Assembly: GCA_949130485.1 (NCBI GenBank)
Contig: OX422185.1
Span: 6,797,127 to 6,861,126 of the forward strand
Direction: 5' to 3'
DNA length: 64,000 nucleotides
Source: Agelas oroides
Lineage: Eukaryota; Porifera; Demospongiae; Agelasida; Agelasidae
Below the pieces are notes generated by a model. It did not search any database. It saw only the letters and a list, made by a program, of their open reading frames with translations, and was not told where the DNA came from. Positions 12,792-26,180 of this stretch are shown here, piece by piece (within the stretch, counting starts at the first letter, position 1; each line of letters starts with the position of its first letter). Made by a program: the position numbers and the translations under genes.

Positions 12792-12991
12792 NNNNNNNNN
12801 NNNNNNNNNNNNNNNNNNNNNNNNNNNNNNNNNNNNNNNNNNNNNNNNNNNNNNNNNNNNNNNNNNNNNNNNNNNNNNNNNNNNNNNNNNNNNNNNNNNN
12901 NNNNNNNNNNNNNNNNNNNNNNNNNNNNNNNNNNNNNNNNNNNNNNNNNNNNNNNNNNNNNNNNNNNNNNNNNNNNNNNNNNNNNNNNNNN
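12792..12991. other. Assembly gap of 200 N
   Basis: Exactly 200 unknown bases. Sequence to the left is satellite subfamily A and to the right subfamily B, so the A/B junction and the true array length are hidden. A round number suggests a placeholder length. Confidence 0.99.
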
Positions 12992-13192
12992 AACGGAGAT
13001 ATTGGCCGGCCCTTAAAGCTTTGTGCGCCTTTTGCAACTAGAAAGGGTTTACATTTTTAAACTCCTCATGCCCATAGCCTCTTGATAACATGCACCTTGC
13101 ATTAGTGCAACCTTTGCACCGAGCTAGGATTAGTGGCGAATACACGCGAATTTCCATTGATGGCACTATACTGCGCTGCAGGGAACGGAGAT
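12992..13192. repeat. 192-bp satellite, subfamily B, fragment left of the retroelement
   Basis: About one monomer of subfamily B (GGAGATATTGGCCGGCCC, CTCATGCCCATAGC, TTGCATTAGTGCAACCTTTG). It breaks off at GGGAACGGAGATAT, where the A-rich tail of the retroelement begins. Confidence 0.9.
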
Positions 13193-14577
13193 ATATATAT
13201 TTTAAATTTTTTAAATTTTTTTAATTTTTTTATTTTATTATTGGACACTCAGTTGCTGGATGGTGTCGGGATGACCTCGCTCCCCTGATGGACATAATGG
13301 AAGCTCTCAGAAGTGCAAAACTTAGTCTGCATCGTATCCAGTTCAGAGCCGTGGAGTAGGAGATATCTCTTTTTTCAGCTAGCATTGATGCAAGTCTCCT
13401 GTAAAACGTTGTCGCAGCTCGTCCCATTCCACCTGTTGTGGAGAACACTAGTGGTGTAAATGTTGCATGTTCGATCTCACGTACTCTCTGATCGTATTCC
13501 CTTCTCTTCTCTTGCTCATGCTTGCGATATACGGATGATAGCGGGCCATGGCGATTTGATTGGGCGCTGGGATTAAATATCCTTACATCAATAAATGCCT
13601 TTTCAAATCTCCCTCCCCAGAATCCATACATTGCCACATCCAGTCGAGCACCATCCTGTGTGTTGGCAGAGCGGTGAGATAGGGACTCTCCTGAGAGTGG
13701 CTGTAGATGGGGTTCTGTCGTCACCCCATGGCAAACTTCAGTTAGTAATGTGGCGGTAATATCTCTCACTTCATTGTGTCTCACAGCTGGGAAGCCTCCA
13801 GTTTTGCAAGTCAGGGAGTGTTCAACACTAAATGGTTGTCCACAGCTGCAGTGAGATGGTGAATTCTGAAATGGCTAACCATATCTGAGCGAAAGGCTGT
13901 CTCTGAAAGCAGCTTTGTGTAGAGCAAAGCCGTGTTCATCTATGCATGGGGAGTGTTGTTAGCCAGGTGGAGGCTCCTTTTTCCCGAGAGAGTTCCATGG
14001 AACGTTGAAGAGTGGGTGGTAGAATGCGTTGGAGGTTTTCAGCATCTTCTTTCTGCTTCTGGCGTTTATTATGTTGAATTCTTATCTTGATGCTCTGCTG
14101 AACTGCATGACAGTCATCCAGCCGATGGTCTTGATTGATGATTCGGTCGACAAGTGGGGTACTGATCTGCTGTGAAGCAGCGTGTTGCTCTGGTGTGGAG
14201 GCAAGAGGGTTCAGCAGACCTAGACCACCAAGCCGTGCCGGTAGTGCTAACATCTCTCGTGTATGTTCACCTGGAGGAGGTTGTCCTGTGAGAGCAGGGA
14301 TAAAGTGTGATTGGATGGCTTTCTCTAAAGATTCTAGAATGCTGTCAAGTTGGTTCTTTTCCCAATCAGTTACCCTTAAGAGGTAGTTCCACTTTGAAGA
14401 TAGCCCATGGGTGAAGGCAGCATATGCTGCATGTGGTTGAGTCTGGGCAAACGGGCTGAGCTTTTCCACTTCATTCACCCAACACTCCACATTCCTTTCA
14501 ACATACTGACGTATAAAGGAGGAGGTACCAACTGCTCCACCAAGGTAACGCTCTCCCTCTGTCGAAATAACTATTTG
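13193..14577 (-). pseudogene. 5'-truncated non-LTR-type retroelement, decayed C-terminal coding region
   Basis: Read on the minus strand, 14575 down to 13936 encodes the end of a reverse-transcriptase-type polyprotein: a YLGGAVG motif, then GLSSKWNYLLRVTDW, then an LALPARLGGLGLLNP box. After a frameshift near 13940 and a TAG in place of an expected Trp codon near 13870, the frame continues through a CCHC knuckle (CSCG...H...TC, about 13790-13850). It ends in a segment with DGARLDV and AFIDVRIFNP (13660-13560), which resembles a PD-(D/E)xK restriction-like endonuclease core, as in R2-type elements. An A/T-rich 3' tail (13193-13245) and loss of the 5' part fit target-primed insertion. It sits inside a satellite B monomer, which resumes at 14578 about 75 bp further on. 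Exact clade assignment is tentative. Confidence 0.75.
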
Positions 14578-17500
14578 CCATAGCTTCTTGATAATATGCA
14601 CCTTGCATTAGTGCAACCTTTTTACCGAGCTATGATTAGTGGCGAATGTACGCGAATTTCCATTGATGGCACTATACAGCGCTGCAGGGAACGGAGATAT
14701 TGGCCGGCCCGTAAGGCTTTGTGCGCCTTTTGCAACTAGAAAGGGTTTACATTTTTAAACTCCTCATGCCCATAGCCTCTTGATAACATGCACCTTGCAT
14801 TAGTTCAACCTTTGCACCGAGCTAGGATTAGTGGCGAATACACGCGAATTTCCATTGATGGCACTATACTGCGCAGCAGGTAACGGAGATATTGGCCGGC
14901 CCGTAAGGCTTTGTGCGCCATTTGCACCCAGAAAGGGTTTACATTTTTAAACTCCTCATGCCCATAGCTTCTTGGTAACAAGCACCTTGTATTAGTGCAA
15001 CCTTTGAACCGAGCTAGGATTAGTGGCGAATTCACGCGAATTTCCATTGATGGCACCATACTGCGCAGAAGGGAACGGAGATATTGGCCGGCCCGTAAGG
15101 CTTTGTGCGCCATTTGCACCCAGAAAGGGTTTACACTTTTAAACTCCTCATGCCCATAGCTTCTTGGTAACAAGCACCTTGTATTAATTCAGCCTTTGTA
15201 CCGAGCAAGGATTAGTGGCGAATGTACGCCAATTTCCATTGATGGCACTATACTACGCTGCAGGGAACGGAGATATTGACCGGCCAGTAAGACTTTGTGC
15301 GCCTTTTGCACCGAGAAACGGTTTACATTTTTAAACACTTCATGCCTATAGCTTCTTGATAATATGCACCTTGCATTAGTGCAACCTTTTTACCGAGCTA
15401 TGATTAGTGGCGAGTGTACGCGAATTTTCATTGTTGGCACTATATTGCGCTGCAGGGAACGGAGATATTGGCCGGCCCGTAAGGCTTCGTGCGCCATTTG
15501 CACCCAGAAAGGGTTTACATTTTTAAACTCCTCATGCCCATAGCTTCTTGGTAACAAGCACCTTGTATTAGTGCAACCTTTGTACCGAGCTAGGATTAGT
15601 GGCGAATGTACGCGAATTTCCATTGATGTCACTATACTACGCTGCAGGGAACGGAGATATTGACCGGCCCGTAAGGCTTTGTACACCTTTTGCACCGTGA
15701 AACGGTTTACAGTTTTAAACTCTTCATGCCCATAGCTTCTTTATAATATTCACCTTTCATTAGTGCAACCTTTGTACCGAGCTAGGATTAGGGGCGAATA
15801 TACGCGAATTTCCATTGATGGTACTATACTGCGCTGCAGGGAACGGAGATATTGGTCGGCCCGTAAGGCTTTGTGCGCCTTTTGCACATGGAAAGGGTTT
15901 ACATTTTTAAACTCCTCATGCCCATAGCTTCTTGATAACATGCACATTGCATTAGTGCAACCTTTGTACTGAGCAAGGATTAGTGGCGAATTCACGCGAA
16001 TTTCCATTGATTGCACTATACTGCGCTGCAGGGAACTGAGATATTGGCCGGCCAGTAAGGCTTTGTGCGCCTTTTGCACCTAGAAAGGGTTTACATTTTT
16101 AAACTCCTCATGCCCAAACCTTCTTGGTAGCAAGCACCTTGTATTAGTGCAACCTTTGTACCGAGCTAGGATTAGTGGCGAATGTACCCGAATTTCCATT
16201 GATGGTACTATACAGCGCTGCAGGGAACGGAGATATTGGCCGGCCCTTAAGGCTTTGTGTGCCTTTTGCACCTAGAAAGGGTTTACATTTTTAAACTCCT
16301 CATACCCATAGCTTCTTGGTAACATGCACCTTGCTTTAGTGCAACCTTTGCACCGAGCTAGGATTAGTGCCGAATATACGCGAATTTCAATTGATGGCAC
16401 TATACTACGCTGCAGGGAACGGAGATATTGTCCGGCCAGTAAAGCTTTGTGCGCCTTTTGCACCGAGACACGGTTTACAATTTGAAACTCTTCATGCCCA
16501 TAGCTTCTTTATAATATTCACCTTGCATTAGTGCAACCTTTGTACCGAGCTAGGATTAGGGGCGAATATACGCGAATTTCCATTGATGATACTATATTCC
16601 GCTGCAGGGAACGGAGATATTGGCCGGCCCGTAAGGCTTTGTGCGCCTTTTGCACCTGGAAAGGTTTACATTTTTAAACTCCTCATGCCCATAGCTTCTT
16701 GATACCATACACCTTGCATTAGTGCAACCTTTGTACCGAGCTAGGATTAGTGGCGAATTCACGCGAATTTCCATTGATTGCACTATACTGCGCTGCAGGG
16801 AATGGAGATATTGACTGGCCAGTAAGGCTTTGTGCGCCTTTTGCACCTAGAAAGAGTTTACATTTTTAAACTCCTCATGCCCATAGCTTCTTGATAACAT
16901 GCACCTTGCATTAGTGCAACCTTTGCATCGAGCTAGGATTAGTGGCGAATACACGCGAATTTCCATTGATGGCACTATACTGCGCTGCAGGGAACGGAGA
17001 TATTTGCCGGCCCGTAAGGCTTTGTGCGCCTTTTGCACCTAGAAAGGGTTTACATTTTTAAACTCCTCATACCCATAGCTTCTTGGTAACATGCACCTTG
17101 CTTTAGTGCAACCTTTGCACCGAGCTAGGATTAGTGCCGAATATACGCGAATTCCAATTGATGGCACTATACTACGCTGCAGGGAACGGATATATTCACT
17201 AGCCAGTAAGGCTTTGTGCGCCTTTTGCACCTAGAAAGAGTTTACATTTTTAAACTCCTCATGCCCATAGCTTCTTGATAACATGCACCTTGCATTAGTG
17301 CAACCTTTGCATCGAGCTAGGATTAGTGGCGAATACACGCGAATTTCCATTGATGGCACTATACTGCGCTGCAGGGAACGGAGATATTGGCCGGCCCGTA
17401 AGGCTTTGTGCGCCTTTTGCACCTAGAAAGGGTTTACATTTTTAAACTCCTCATACCCATAGCTTCTTGGTAACATGCACCTTGCTTTAGTGCAACCTTT

Positions 17501-20500
17501 GCACCGAGCTAGGATTAGTGGCGAATATACGCGAATTCCAATTGATGGCACTATACTACGCTGCAGGGAACGGATATATTGTCCTGCCAGTAAATCTTTG
17601 TGCGCCTTTTGCACCGAGACACGGTTTACAATTTGAAACTCTTCATGCCCATAGCTTCTTTATAATATTCACCTTGCATTAGTGCAACCTTTGTACCGAG
17701 CTAGGATTAGTAGCGACTATACGCGAATTTCCATTGATGGCACTATACTGCGCTGCAGGGAACGGAGATATTGGCCAGCCCGTAAGGCCTTGTGCTCCTT
17801 TTGCACCTAGAAAGGGTTCACATTTTTAAACCCTTTATGCCCATAGCTTCTTGATAACAAGCACCTTGTATAAGTGCAACCTTTGTACCGAGCTAGGATT
17901 AGTGGCCAAAACACGCGAATTTCCATTGAATGCACTATACTGCGCTGCAGTGAACGGAGATATTGGCCGGCCCGTAAGACTTTGTGCGTCTTTAGAACCT
18001 AGAAAGGGTTAACATTTTTAAACTCCTCATGCCCATATCTTCTTGATGACATGCACCTTACATTTGCGCAACCTTTGTAGCGAGCTTGGATTAGTGGCGA
18101 ATGTACGCGAATTTCCATTGATGGCACTATACTGCGCTTCGGGGAACGGAGATATTGGCCGGTCCGTAAGGATTTGTGCGGCTTTTGCACCTAGAAAAGG
18201 ATCACATTTTTAAACTCCTCATGCCCATGGCTTCATGGTAACATGCACCTTGCATTAGTGCAACCTTTGTACCCAGCTAGGATTAGTGGCGAATGTACGC
18301 GAATTTCCATTGATGGCACTATACTGCGCTGTATGGAACTGAGATATTGGCCGGCCCGTAAGGCTTTGTGCGCCTTTTGCATCGAGAAAGGGTTTACATT
18401 TTTAAACTCTTCATGCCCATAGCTTCTTGATAACATGCACCTTGCATTAGTGCAACCTTTGTACCGAGCTAGGATTCATGGCGAATGTATTCGAATTTCC
18501 ATTGATGGCGCTATACTGCGCTGCAGGGAACGGAGATATATTGTCGGCCCATAAGGTTTTGCGCGCCGTTTGCACATAGAAAGGGTTTACATTTATAAAC
18601 TCCTCATGCCCATAGCTTCTTCATAACATGCACCTTGCATTAATGCAACCTTCGCACCGAGCTAGGATTAGTGGCGAATACACGCGAATTTCCATTGATG
18701 GCGCTATACTGCTCTGGAGGGAATGGAGATATTGGCCGGACCGTACGGCTTTGTACGCCTTTTGCACCTAGAAAGTGTTTACATTTTGAAACTCCTCATG
18801 CCCATAGCTTTTTGATGATATGCACCTTGCATTAGTGCAACCTTTGTACCGAGCTAGGATTAGTGGCGAATATACGCGAATTTCCATTGATGGCACTATA
18901 CTGCGCTGCGGGGAGCGGAGATATTGGCCGGCCCGTAAGGATTTGTGCGGCTTTTGCACCTAGAAAGGGATCACATTTTTAAACTCCTCATACCCATGGC
19001 TTGATGATAACATGCACCTTGCATTAGTGCAACCTTTGTACCCAGCTAGGATTCATGGCGAATGTACTCGAATTTCCTTTGATGGCGCTATACTGCGCTG
19101 CAGGGAACGGAGATACATTGTCGGCCCATAAGGCTTTGTGCGCCTTTTGCACCTAGAAAGGGTTTACATTTATAAACTCCTCATGCCCATGGCTTCATGG
19201 TAACATGCACCTTGCATTAGTGCAACCTTTGTACCGAACTAGGATTCATGGCGAATGTACCCGAATTTCCTTTGATGGCGCTATACTGCGCTGCAGGGAA
19301 TGGAGATACATTGTCGGCCCATAAGGCTTTGTGCGCCTTTTGCACCTAGAAAGGGTTTACATTTATAAACTCTTCATGCCATAGCTTTTTGATAACATGC
19401 ACCTTGCATTAGTGCAACCTTTGTACCGAGCTAGGATTAGTGGCGAATGTACGCGAATTTTCATTGATGGCGCTATACCGCGCTGCATGGGACGAAGATA
19501 TTGTCCGGCCCAGAAGGCTTTGTGCGCCTTTTGCACCGAGAAAGGGTTTACATTTTTAAACTCTTCATGCCCATAGCTTCTTGATAATATGCACCTTGCA
19601 TTAGTGCAAAATTTATACCGAGCTAGGATTAGTGACGAATGTACGCGAATTTTCATTGATGGGGATATACAGAGCTTCATGGGACGGAGATATTTCCGTG
19701 CCCGTAAGGCTGTGTGCGCCTTTTGTACCGAGAAAGGGTTTACATTTTTGAACTCTTCAAGCCCATAGCTTCTTGATAATATGTACCTTGCATTAGTGCA
19801 ACCTTTGTTCCGAGCTAGGATTAGTGGCTAATTTACCCGAATTTCCATTGATGGCACTATACTGCGCTGCAGGGAACGGAGATATTGGCCTTCCCATAAG
19901 GCTTTGTGCGCCTTTTGCACCTAGAAAGGGTTTACATTTATAAACTCTTCATGCCATAGCTTCTTGATAACATGCACATTGCTTTAGTGCAACCTTTGTA
20001 CCGAGCTAGGATTAGTGGCGAATATACGCGAATTTCCATTGAAGGCACTATACGGCGCTACAAGGAAAGCAGATATTGACCGGCCCGTAGGGCTTTGTGC
20101 GCCTATTGCACCTAGAAAGGGTTTACATTTTTAAACACCTCATGCCCATAGTTTCTTGGTATCAAGCACCTTGCATTAGTCCAACCTTTGTACCGAGCTA
20201 GGATTAGTGGCGAATGTACGCGAATTTCCATTGATTGCGCAATACGGTGCTGCAGGGAACGGAGATATTGGCCTGCCCGTTAGGATTTGTGCGCCTTTTG
20301 CACCTAGAAAGGGTTTACATTTTTAAACTCCTCATGCCCATAGGTTCTTGATAACATGCACCTTGCATTAGTGCAACCTTTGTACCGAGCTAGGATTAGT
20401 GTCGAATGTACGCGAATATCCATTGATTGCACAATAGTGTGCTGCAGGGAACGGAGATATTGGCCGGCCCGTACAGCTGTGTGCGCCTTTTTCACCGAGA

Positions 20501-23500
20501 AAGGGTTTACATTTTTAAACTCTTCATGCCCATAGCTTCTTGATAATATGCACCTTGCATTAGTGCAACCTTTGTACCGATATGTGGCGAATGTACGCGA
20601 ATTTCCATTGATGGCGCTATACGGCGCTGCATGGAACGGAGATATTGACCAGCCCGTAAGGATTTATGCGCCTTATGCGCCGAGAAAGGGTTTACATTTT
20701 TAAACTCTTCATGCCCATAGCTTCTTGATAGTATGCACCTTGCATTAGTGCAACTTTTGTACCGAGCTAGGAATAGTCGCAAATGTGCGCGAATTTCCAT
20801 TCATGACACTATACGGCGCTGCCGGGAACGGAGATATTGGCCGGCCCGTAAGGATTTGTGCACATTTTGCTCCAAGAAAGGGCTTACATTTTTAAACTCT
20901 TCATGCCTATAGCTTCTTGATAATATGCACCTTGCATTAGTGCAACTTTTGTACCGATCTAGGATGTGTGGCGAATTTACGCGAATTTCCATTGATGGCG
21001 CTATACGGCGCTGCATGGGACGGAGATATTGGCCAGCCCGTAAAGATTTGTGCGCCTTTTGCACCGAGAAAGGGTTTACATTTTTGAACCCTTCATGCCC
21101 ATAGCTTCTTGATAATATGCACCCTGCATTAGTGCAACCTTTGTACTGAGCTAGGATTAGTCGCGAATGTACGCGAATTTCCATTGATGGCACTATACGG
21201 CGCTGCAGGGAACGGAAATATTCGCCGGCCCGTACAGCTTTGTTCGCCTTTTGTACGGAGAAAGGGTTTACATTTGCAAACTCTTTATGCCAATAGCTTC
21301 TTGATAATATGCACCTTGCATAAGTGCAACCTTTGTACAGAGCTGGGATTAGTGGTGAATGTACGCGAATTTCCATTGATGGCACTATACGGCGCTGCAA
21401 GGGACCGAGATATTGGCCGGCCCGTACAGCTTTATGCGCATTTAGCACCGAGAAAGGGTTTACATTTTTAAACTCTTCATGCCCATAGCTTCATGATAAT
21501 ATGCACCTTGCATTAGTGCAACCTTTGCACTCAGCTAGGATTAGTTGCGAATTTACGCGAATTTCCACTGAAGGCACTATACGGCGCAGCATGGGACGGA
21601 GATATTGGCCGGCCCGTACAGCTTTGTGCGCCATTTGCACCGAGAAAGGGTTTACATTTTTAAACTCTTCATGCCCATTGCTTCTTGATAATATGCACCT
21701 TGCATTAGTGCTACCTTTGTACCGAGCTAGAATTAGTGGCGAATGTACGCGAATTTTCATTGATGGCGCAATACGGCGCTGCATGGGACAGAGATATTGG
21801 CCGGCCCGTAAGGCTTTGTGCGCCTTTTGCACCGAGAAATGGTTTACATTTTTAAACTCTTCATGCCAATAACTTTTTGATAATATGCACCTTGCATTAG
21901 TGCAACCTTTGTACTGAGCTAGGATTAGTGGCGAATTTAGGCGAATTTCCATTGGTGGCACTACCTGGCGCTGCAGGGAACGGAGATATTGTCCGGCCCG
22001 TAAGGCTTTGTGCGCCTTTTGCACCGAGAAAGGGCTTACATTTTAAAACTCTTCATGCCCATAGCTTCTTGATAATATGCACCTTGCATTAGTGCAACCT
22101 TTGTACCGAGCTAGGATATGTGGCGAATGTACGCGAATTTCCATTGATGGTGCTAAACGGCGCTGCATGGAACGGAGATATTGGCCGTCCCGTAAGGATT
22201 TGTGCGCCTTATGCACCAAGAAAGGATTTACATTTTTAAACTCTTCATGCCCATAGCTTCGTGATAATATGCACCTTGCATTAGTGCAACTTCTGTACCG
22301 AGCTAGGTTTTTTGTCTCGAATGTACGCGAATTTCCTTTGAAGGCACTATACGGCGCTGCATAGGACGGAGATATTGGCCGGATCGTACAGCTTTGTACG
22401 CCTTTTGCAGCGAGAAAGGGTTAACATTTATAAACTCTTCATGCCCATAGCTTCTTGATAATATGTACCTTGCATTAGTGCAACCTTTGTACCGAGCTAG
22501 GATTAGTCGCAAATGTGCGCGAATTTCCATTAATGACACTATACGACGCTGCCGGGAACGGAGATATTGGCCGGCCCGTAAGGATTTGTGCGCCTTTTGC
22601 ACCGAGAAAGGGTTTACATTTTTAAACTCTTCATGCCCATAGCTTCGTGATAATATGCACCTTCCATTAGTGCAACTTTTGTACTGAGCTAGGATTTTTG
22701 TCTCGAATGTACGCGAATTTCCTTTGAAGGCACTATACGGCGCTGCATAGGACGGAGATATTGGCCGGAACGTACAGCTTTGTGCGCCTTTTGCAGCGAG
22801 AAAGGGTTAACATTTATAAATTCTTCATGCCCATAGCTTCTTGATAATATGTACCTTGCATTAGTGCAACCTTTGTACCGAGCTAGGATTAGTCGCAAAT
22901 GTGCGCAAATTTCCATTCATGACACTATACGGCGCTGCCGGGAACGGAGATATTGGCCGGCCCGTAAGGATTTGTGCGCCTTTTGCACCGAGAAAGGGTT
23001 TACATTTTTAAACTCTTCATGCCCATAGCTTCGTGATAATATGCACCTTCCATTAGTGCAACTTTTGTACTGAGCTAGGATTTTTGTCTCGAATGTACGC
23101 GAATTTCCTTTGAAGGCACTATACGGCGCTGCATAGGACGGAGATATTGACCGGAACGTACAGCTTTGTGCGCCTTTTGCAGCGAGAAAGGGTTAACATT
23201 TATAAATTCTTCATGCCCATAGCTTCTTGATAATATGTACCTTGCATTAGTGCAGCCTTTGTACCGAGCTAGGATTAGTCGCAAATGTGCGCAAATTTCC
23301 ATTCATGACACTATACGGCGCTGCCGGGAACGGAGATATTGGCCGGCCCGTAAGGATTTGTGCGCCTTTTGCACCGAGAAAGGGTTTACATTTTTAAACT
23401 CTTCATGCCCATAGCTTCGTGATAATATGCACCTTCCATTAGTGCAACTTTTGTACTGAGCTAGGATTTTTGTCTCGAATGTACGCGAATTTCCTTTGAA

Positions 23501-24497
23501 GGCACTATACGGCGCTGCATAGGACGGAGATATTGGCCGGAACGTACAGCTTTGTGCGCCTTTTGCAGCGAGAAAGGGTTAACATTTATAAATTCTTCAT
23601 GCCCATAGCTTCTTGATAATATGTACCTTGCATTAGTGCAACCTTTGTACCGAGCTAGGATTAGTCGCAAATGTGCGCAAATTTCCATTCATGACACTAT
23701 ACGGCGCTGCCGGGAACGGAGATATTGGCCGGCCCGTAAGGATTTGTGCGCCTTTTGCAACGAGAAAGGGTTTACATTTTTAAACTCTTCATGCCCATAG
23801 CTTCTTGATAATATGCACCTTGCATTAGTGCAACTTTTGTACCGATCTAGCATGTGTAGCGAATGTACGCGAATTTCCTTTGATGGCACTATACGGCGCT
23901 GCAAGAGACTGAGATATAGGCCGGCCCGTACAGCTTTGTGCGCCTTTTTCACCGAGAAAGGGTTTACATTTTTAAACTCTTCATGCCCATAGCTTCATGA
24001 TAATATGCACCTTGCATTAGTGCAACCTTTGCACCCAGCTAGGATTAGTCGCGAATGTACGCGAATTTCCACTGAAGGCACTATACGGCGCAGCATGGGA
24101 CGGAGATATTGGCCGGCCCGTACAGCTTTGTGCGCCTTTTGCAACGAGAAAGGGTTTACATTTTTAAACTCTTCATGCCCATAGCTTCTTGATAATATGC
24201 ACCTTGCATAAGTGCAACCTTTGTACCGAGCTAGGAGTAGTGGTGAATATACGCGAATTTCATTGATGGCACTATACGGCGCTGCATGGGACGGAGATAT
24301 TGGCCGGCCCATACAGCTTTGTGCGCCTTTTGCAGCGAGAAAGGGTTTACATTTTTAAACTCTTCATGCCCATAGCTTCTTGATTAAATCTACCTTGCAT
24401 TAGTGCAACCTTTGTACCGAGCTAGGATTAGTCGCGAATGGACGCGAATTTCCATTGAACGCACTATACGGCGCTGCAGGGAACGGAAATATTCACC
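14578..24497. repeat. 192-bp satellite, subfamily B (about 52 monomers)
   Basis: Monomers of 191-193 bp with GCACCTTGCATTAGTGCAAC, TACCGAGCTAGGATTAGTGG, CGAATTTCCATTGATGGCAC, TATACTGCGCTGCAGGGAAC, GGAGATATTGGCCGGCCC, AGGCTTTGTGCGCCTTTTGC, AAAGGGTTTACATTTTTAAA and CATGCCCATAGCTTCTTGAT. Position by position it is homologous to subfamily A but clearly diverged. Dimeric higher-order repeats occur: 384 bp at about 16660-17640 and 386 bp, nearly identical, at about 22290-23690. The left part favours CTCCTCATGCCC and TATACTGCGCTGCAGG; the right part favours CTCTTCATGCCC and TATACGGCGCTGCATGG. The longest minus-strand frames are 63 residues, one per monomer. Confidence 0.95.
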
Positions 24498-26180
24498 GGC
24501 TTCTTGCTCATATGTAGTTTGCAATAGTGCAACTATTGTTCCGAACTAGGGTAGGGCGGGAATTTGCGCAAATTTCCATTGCCGGCAATATACGGCGATG
24601 GTGCAGGAGGAACAATTTGCAAGCTCGTACCGCTTTGTGCGGTGATTGCACAAACGGACGGGTTGCGTCTTTGCACTGCCTATTCACACAGCTTCTTGCT
24701 CATCCGATTGTAGTTTTCAATAGTGCAACAATTGTTCCGGACTAGGTTTGGACGGGAATTTGCGAGAATTTCCATTGCCTGCATTATACGGCGATGATGC
24801 AGGAGGAACAATTTGCAAGCTCGTACCGCTTTGTGCGTTAATTGCACAAACGAAGGGTTTGCGTTTTTGGACTGCCTATTCACACAGTTTCTTGTTCATA
24901 TGTAGTTTGCATATAGGTTCCATACTAGGGTTGGCCGGGAATTTGCGAGAATTTCCATTGCCTGCATTATACGGCGATGATGCAGGAGGAACAATTTGCA
25001 AGCTCGTACCGCTTTGTGCGTTGATTTCACAAACGGAGGGTTTATGTTTTTCGACTCCCCATTCCCACAGCTTCTTGCTCATATGTCGTTTGCAATAGTG
25101 CAACTATTGTTCCGGACTAGGGTAGGCCGGGAATTTGCGCGAATTTCCATTGCCGGGAAAATACGGCGATGGTGCAAGAGGAACAATTTGCAAGCTCGTA
25201 CCGCTTTGTGCGTTAATTGCACAAACGAAGGGTTTGCGTTTTTGGACTGCCCATTCACACAGTTTCTTGCTCATATGTAGTTTGCAATAGTGCAACAATT
25301 GTTCCGTACTAGGGTTGGCCGGGAATTTGCGAGAATTTCCATTGCCGGCAATATACGGCGATGGTGCAGGAGGAACAATTTGCAAGCTCGTACCGCTTTG
25401 TGCGTTGATTGCACGAACGGAGGGTTTGCGTTTTTGGACTGCCTATTCCCACAGCTTCTTTATCATATGTAGTTTGCAATAGTGTAACAATTGTTCCGGA
25501 CTAGGGTTGGCCGGGAATTTGCGCGAATTTCCATTCCCGGCAATATACGGCGATGATGCAGGAGGAACAATTTGCAAGCTCGTACCGCTTTGTGCGTTGA
25601 TTGCACAAACGGAGGGTTTGCGTTTTTGGACTGCCTATTTCCACAGCTTCTTGTTCATATGTAGTTTGCAATAGTGCAACTATTGTTCCGGGCTAGGGTT
25701 GGCCTGGAATTTGCGAGAATTTCCATTGCCTGCCTTATACAGCGATGGTGCAGGAGGAACAATTTGCAAGCTCGTACTGCTTTGTGCTTTGATTGCACAA
25801 ACGGAGGGTTTACGTTTTTGGACTGCCTATTCACACAGCTTCTTGCTCATGTGTAGTTTGCAATAGTGCAACAATTGTTCCTAACTAGGTTTGGCCGGGA
25901 ATTTGCGAGAATTTCCCTTGCCGGCATTATACGGCGATGGTGCAGGAGGAACAATTTGCAAGCTCGCACTGCTTTGTGCGTTGATTGCGCAAACGGAGGG
26001 TTTGCGTTTTTGGACTCCCCATTCCCACAGCTTCTTGCTCATATTTAGTTTGCAATAGTGCAACTATTGCTCCGGGCTAGGGTTGGCCGGGAATTTATGC
26101 GAATTTCTTTTGCCGGTATTATACGGCGATGGTGCAGGAGGAACAATTTGCAAGCTCGTATCGCTTTGTGCGTTGATTGC
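24498..26180. repeat. 192-bp satellite, subfamily A' (about 9 monomers)
   Basis: The array switches abruptly, within a monomer, from subfamily B to an A-like type: CTTCTTGCTCATATGTAG, TTTGCAATAGTGCAAC, CTAGGGTTGGCCGGGAATTT, GCAATATACGGCGATGGTGC, TTTTTGGACTGCC. It differs from block A consistently (CAATAG for CATTAG, GGCCGGG for TGCAGGG, ACTGCCTATTC for CCTCCCCATTC), so it is a separate homogenised block rather than recent spread of A. One monomer near 24900 has lost part of the GTGCAACTATTG segment. Confidence 0.93.

Noticed and set aside
5147..24497. The regular array as a CRISPR locus
   Set aside because: The whole 192-bp unit is repeated with no unique spacers, and the setting is eukaryotic with introns.
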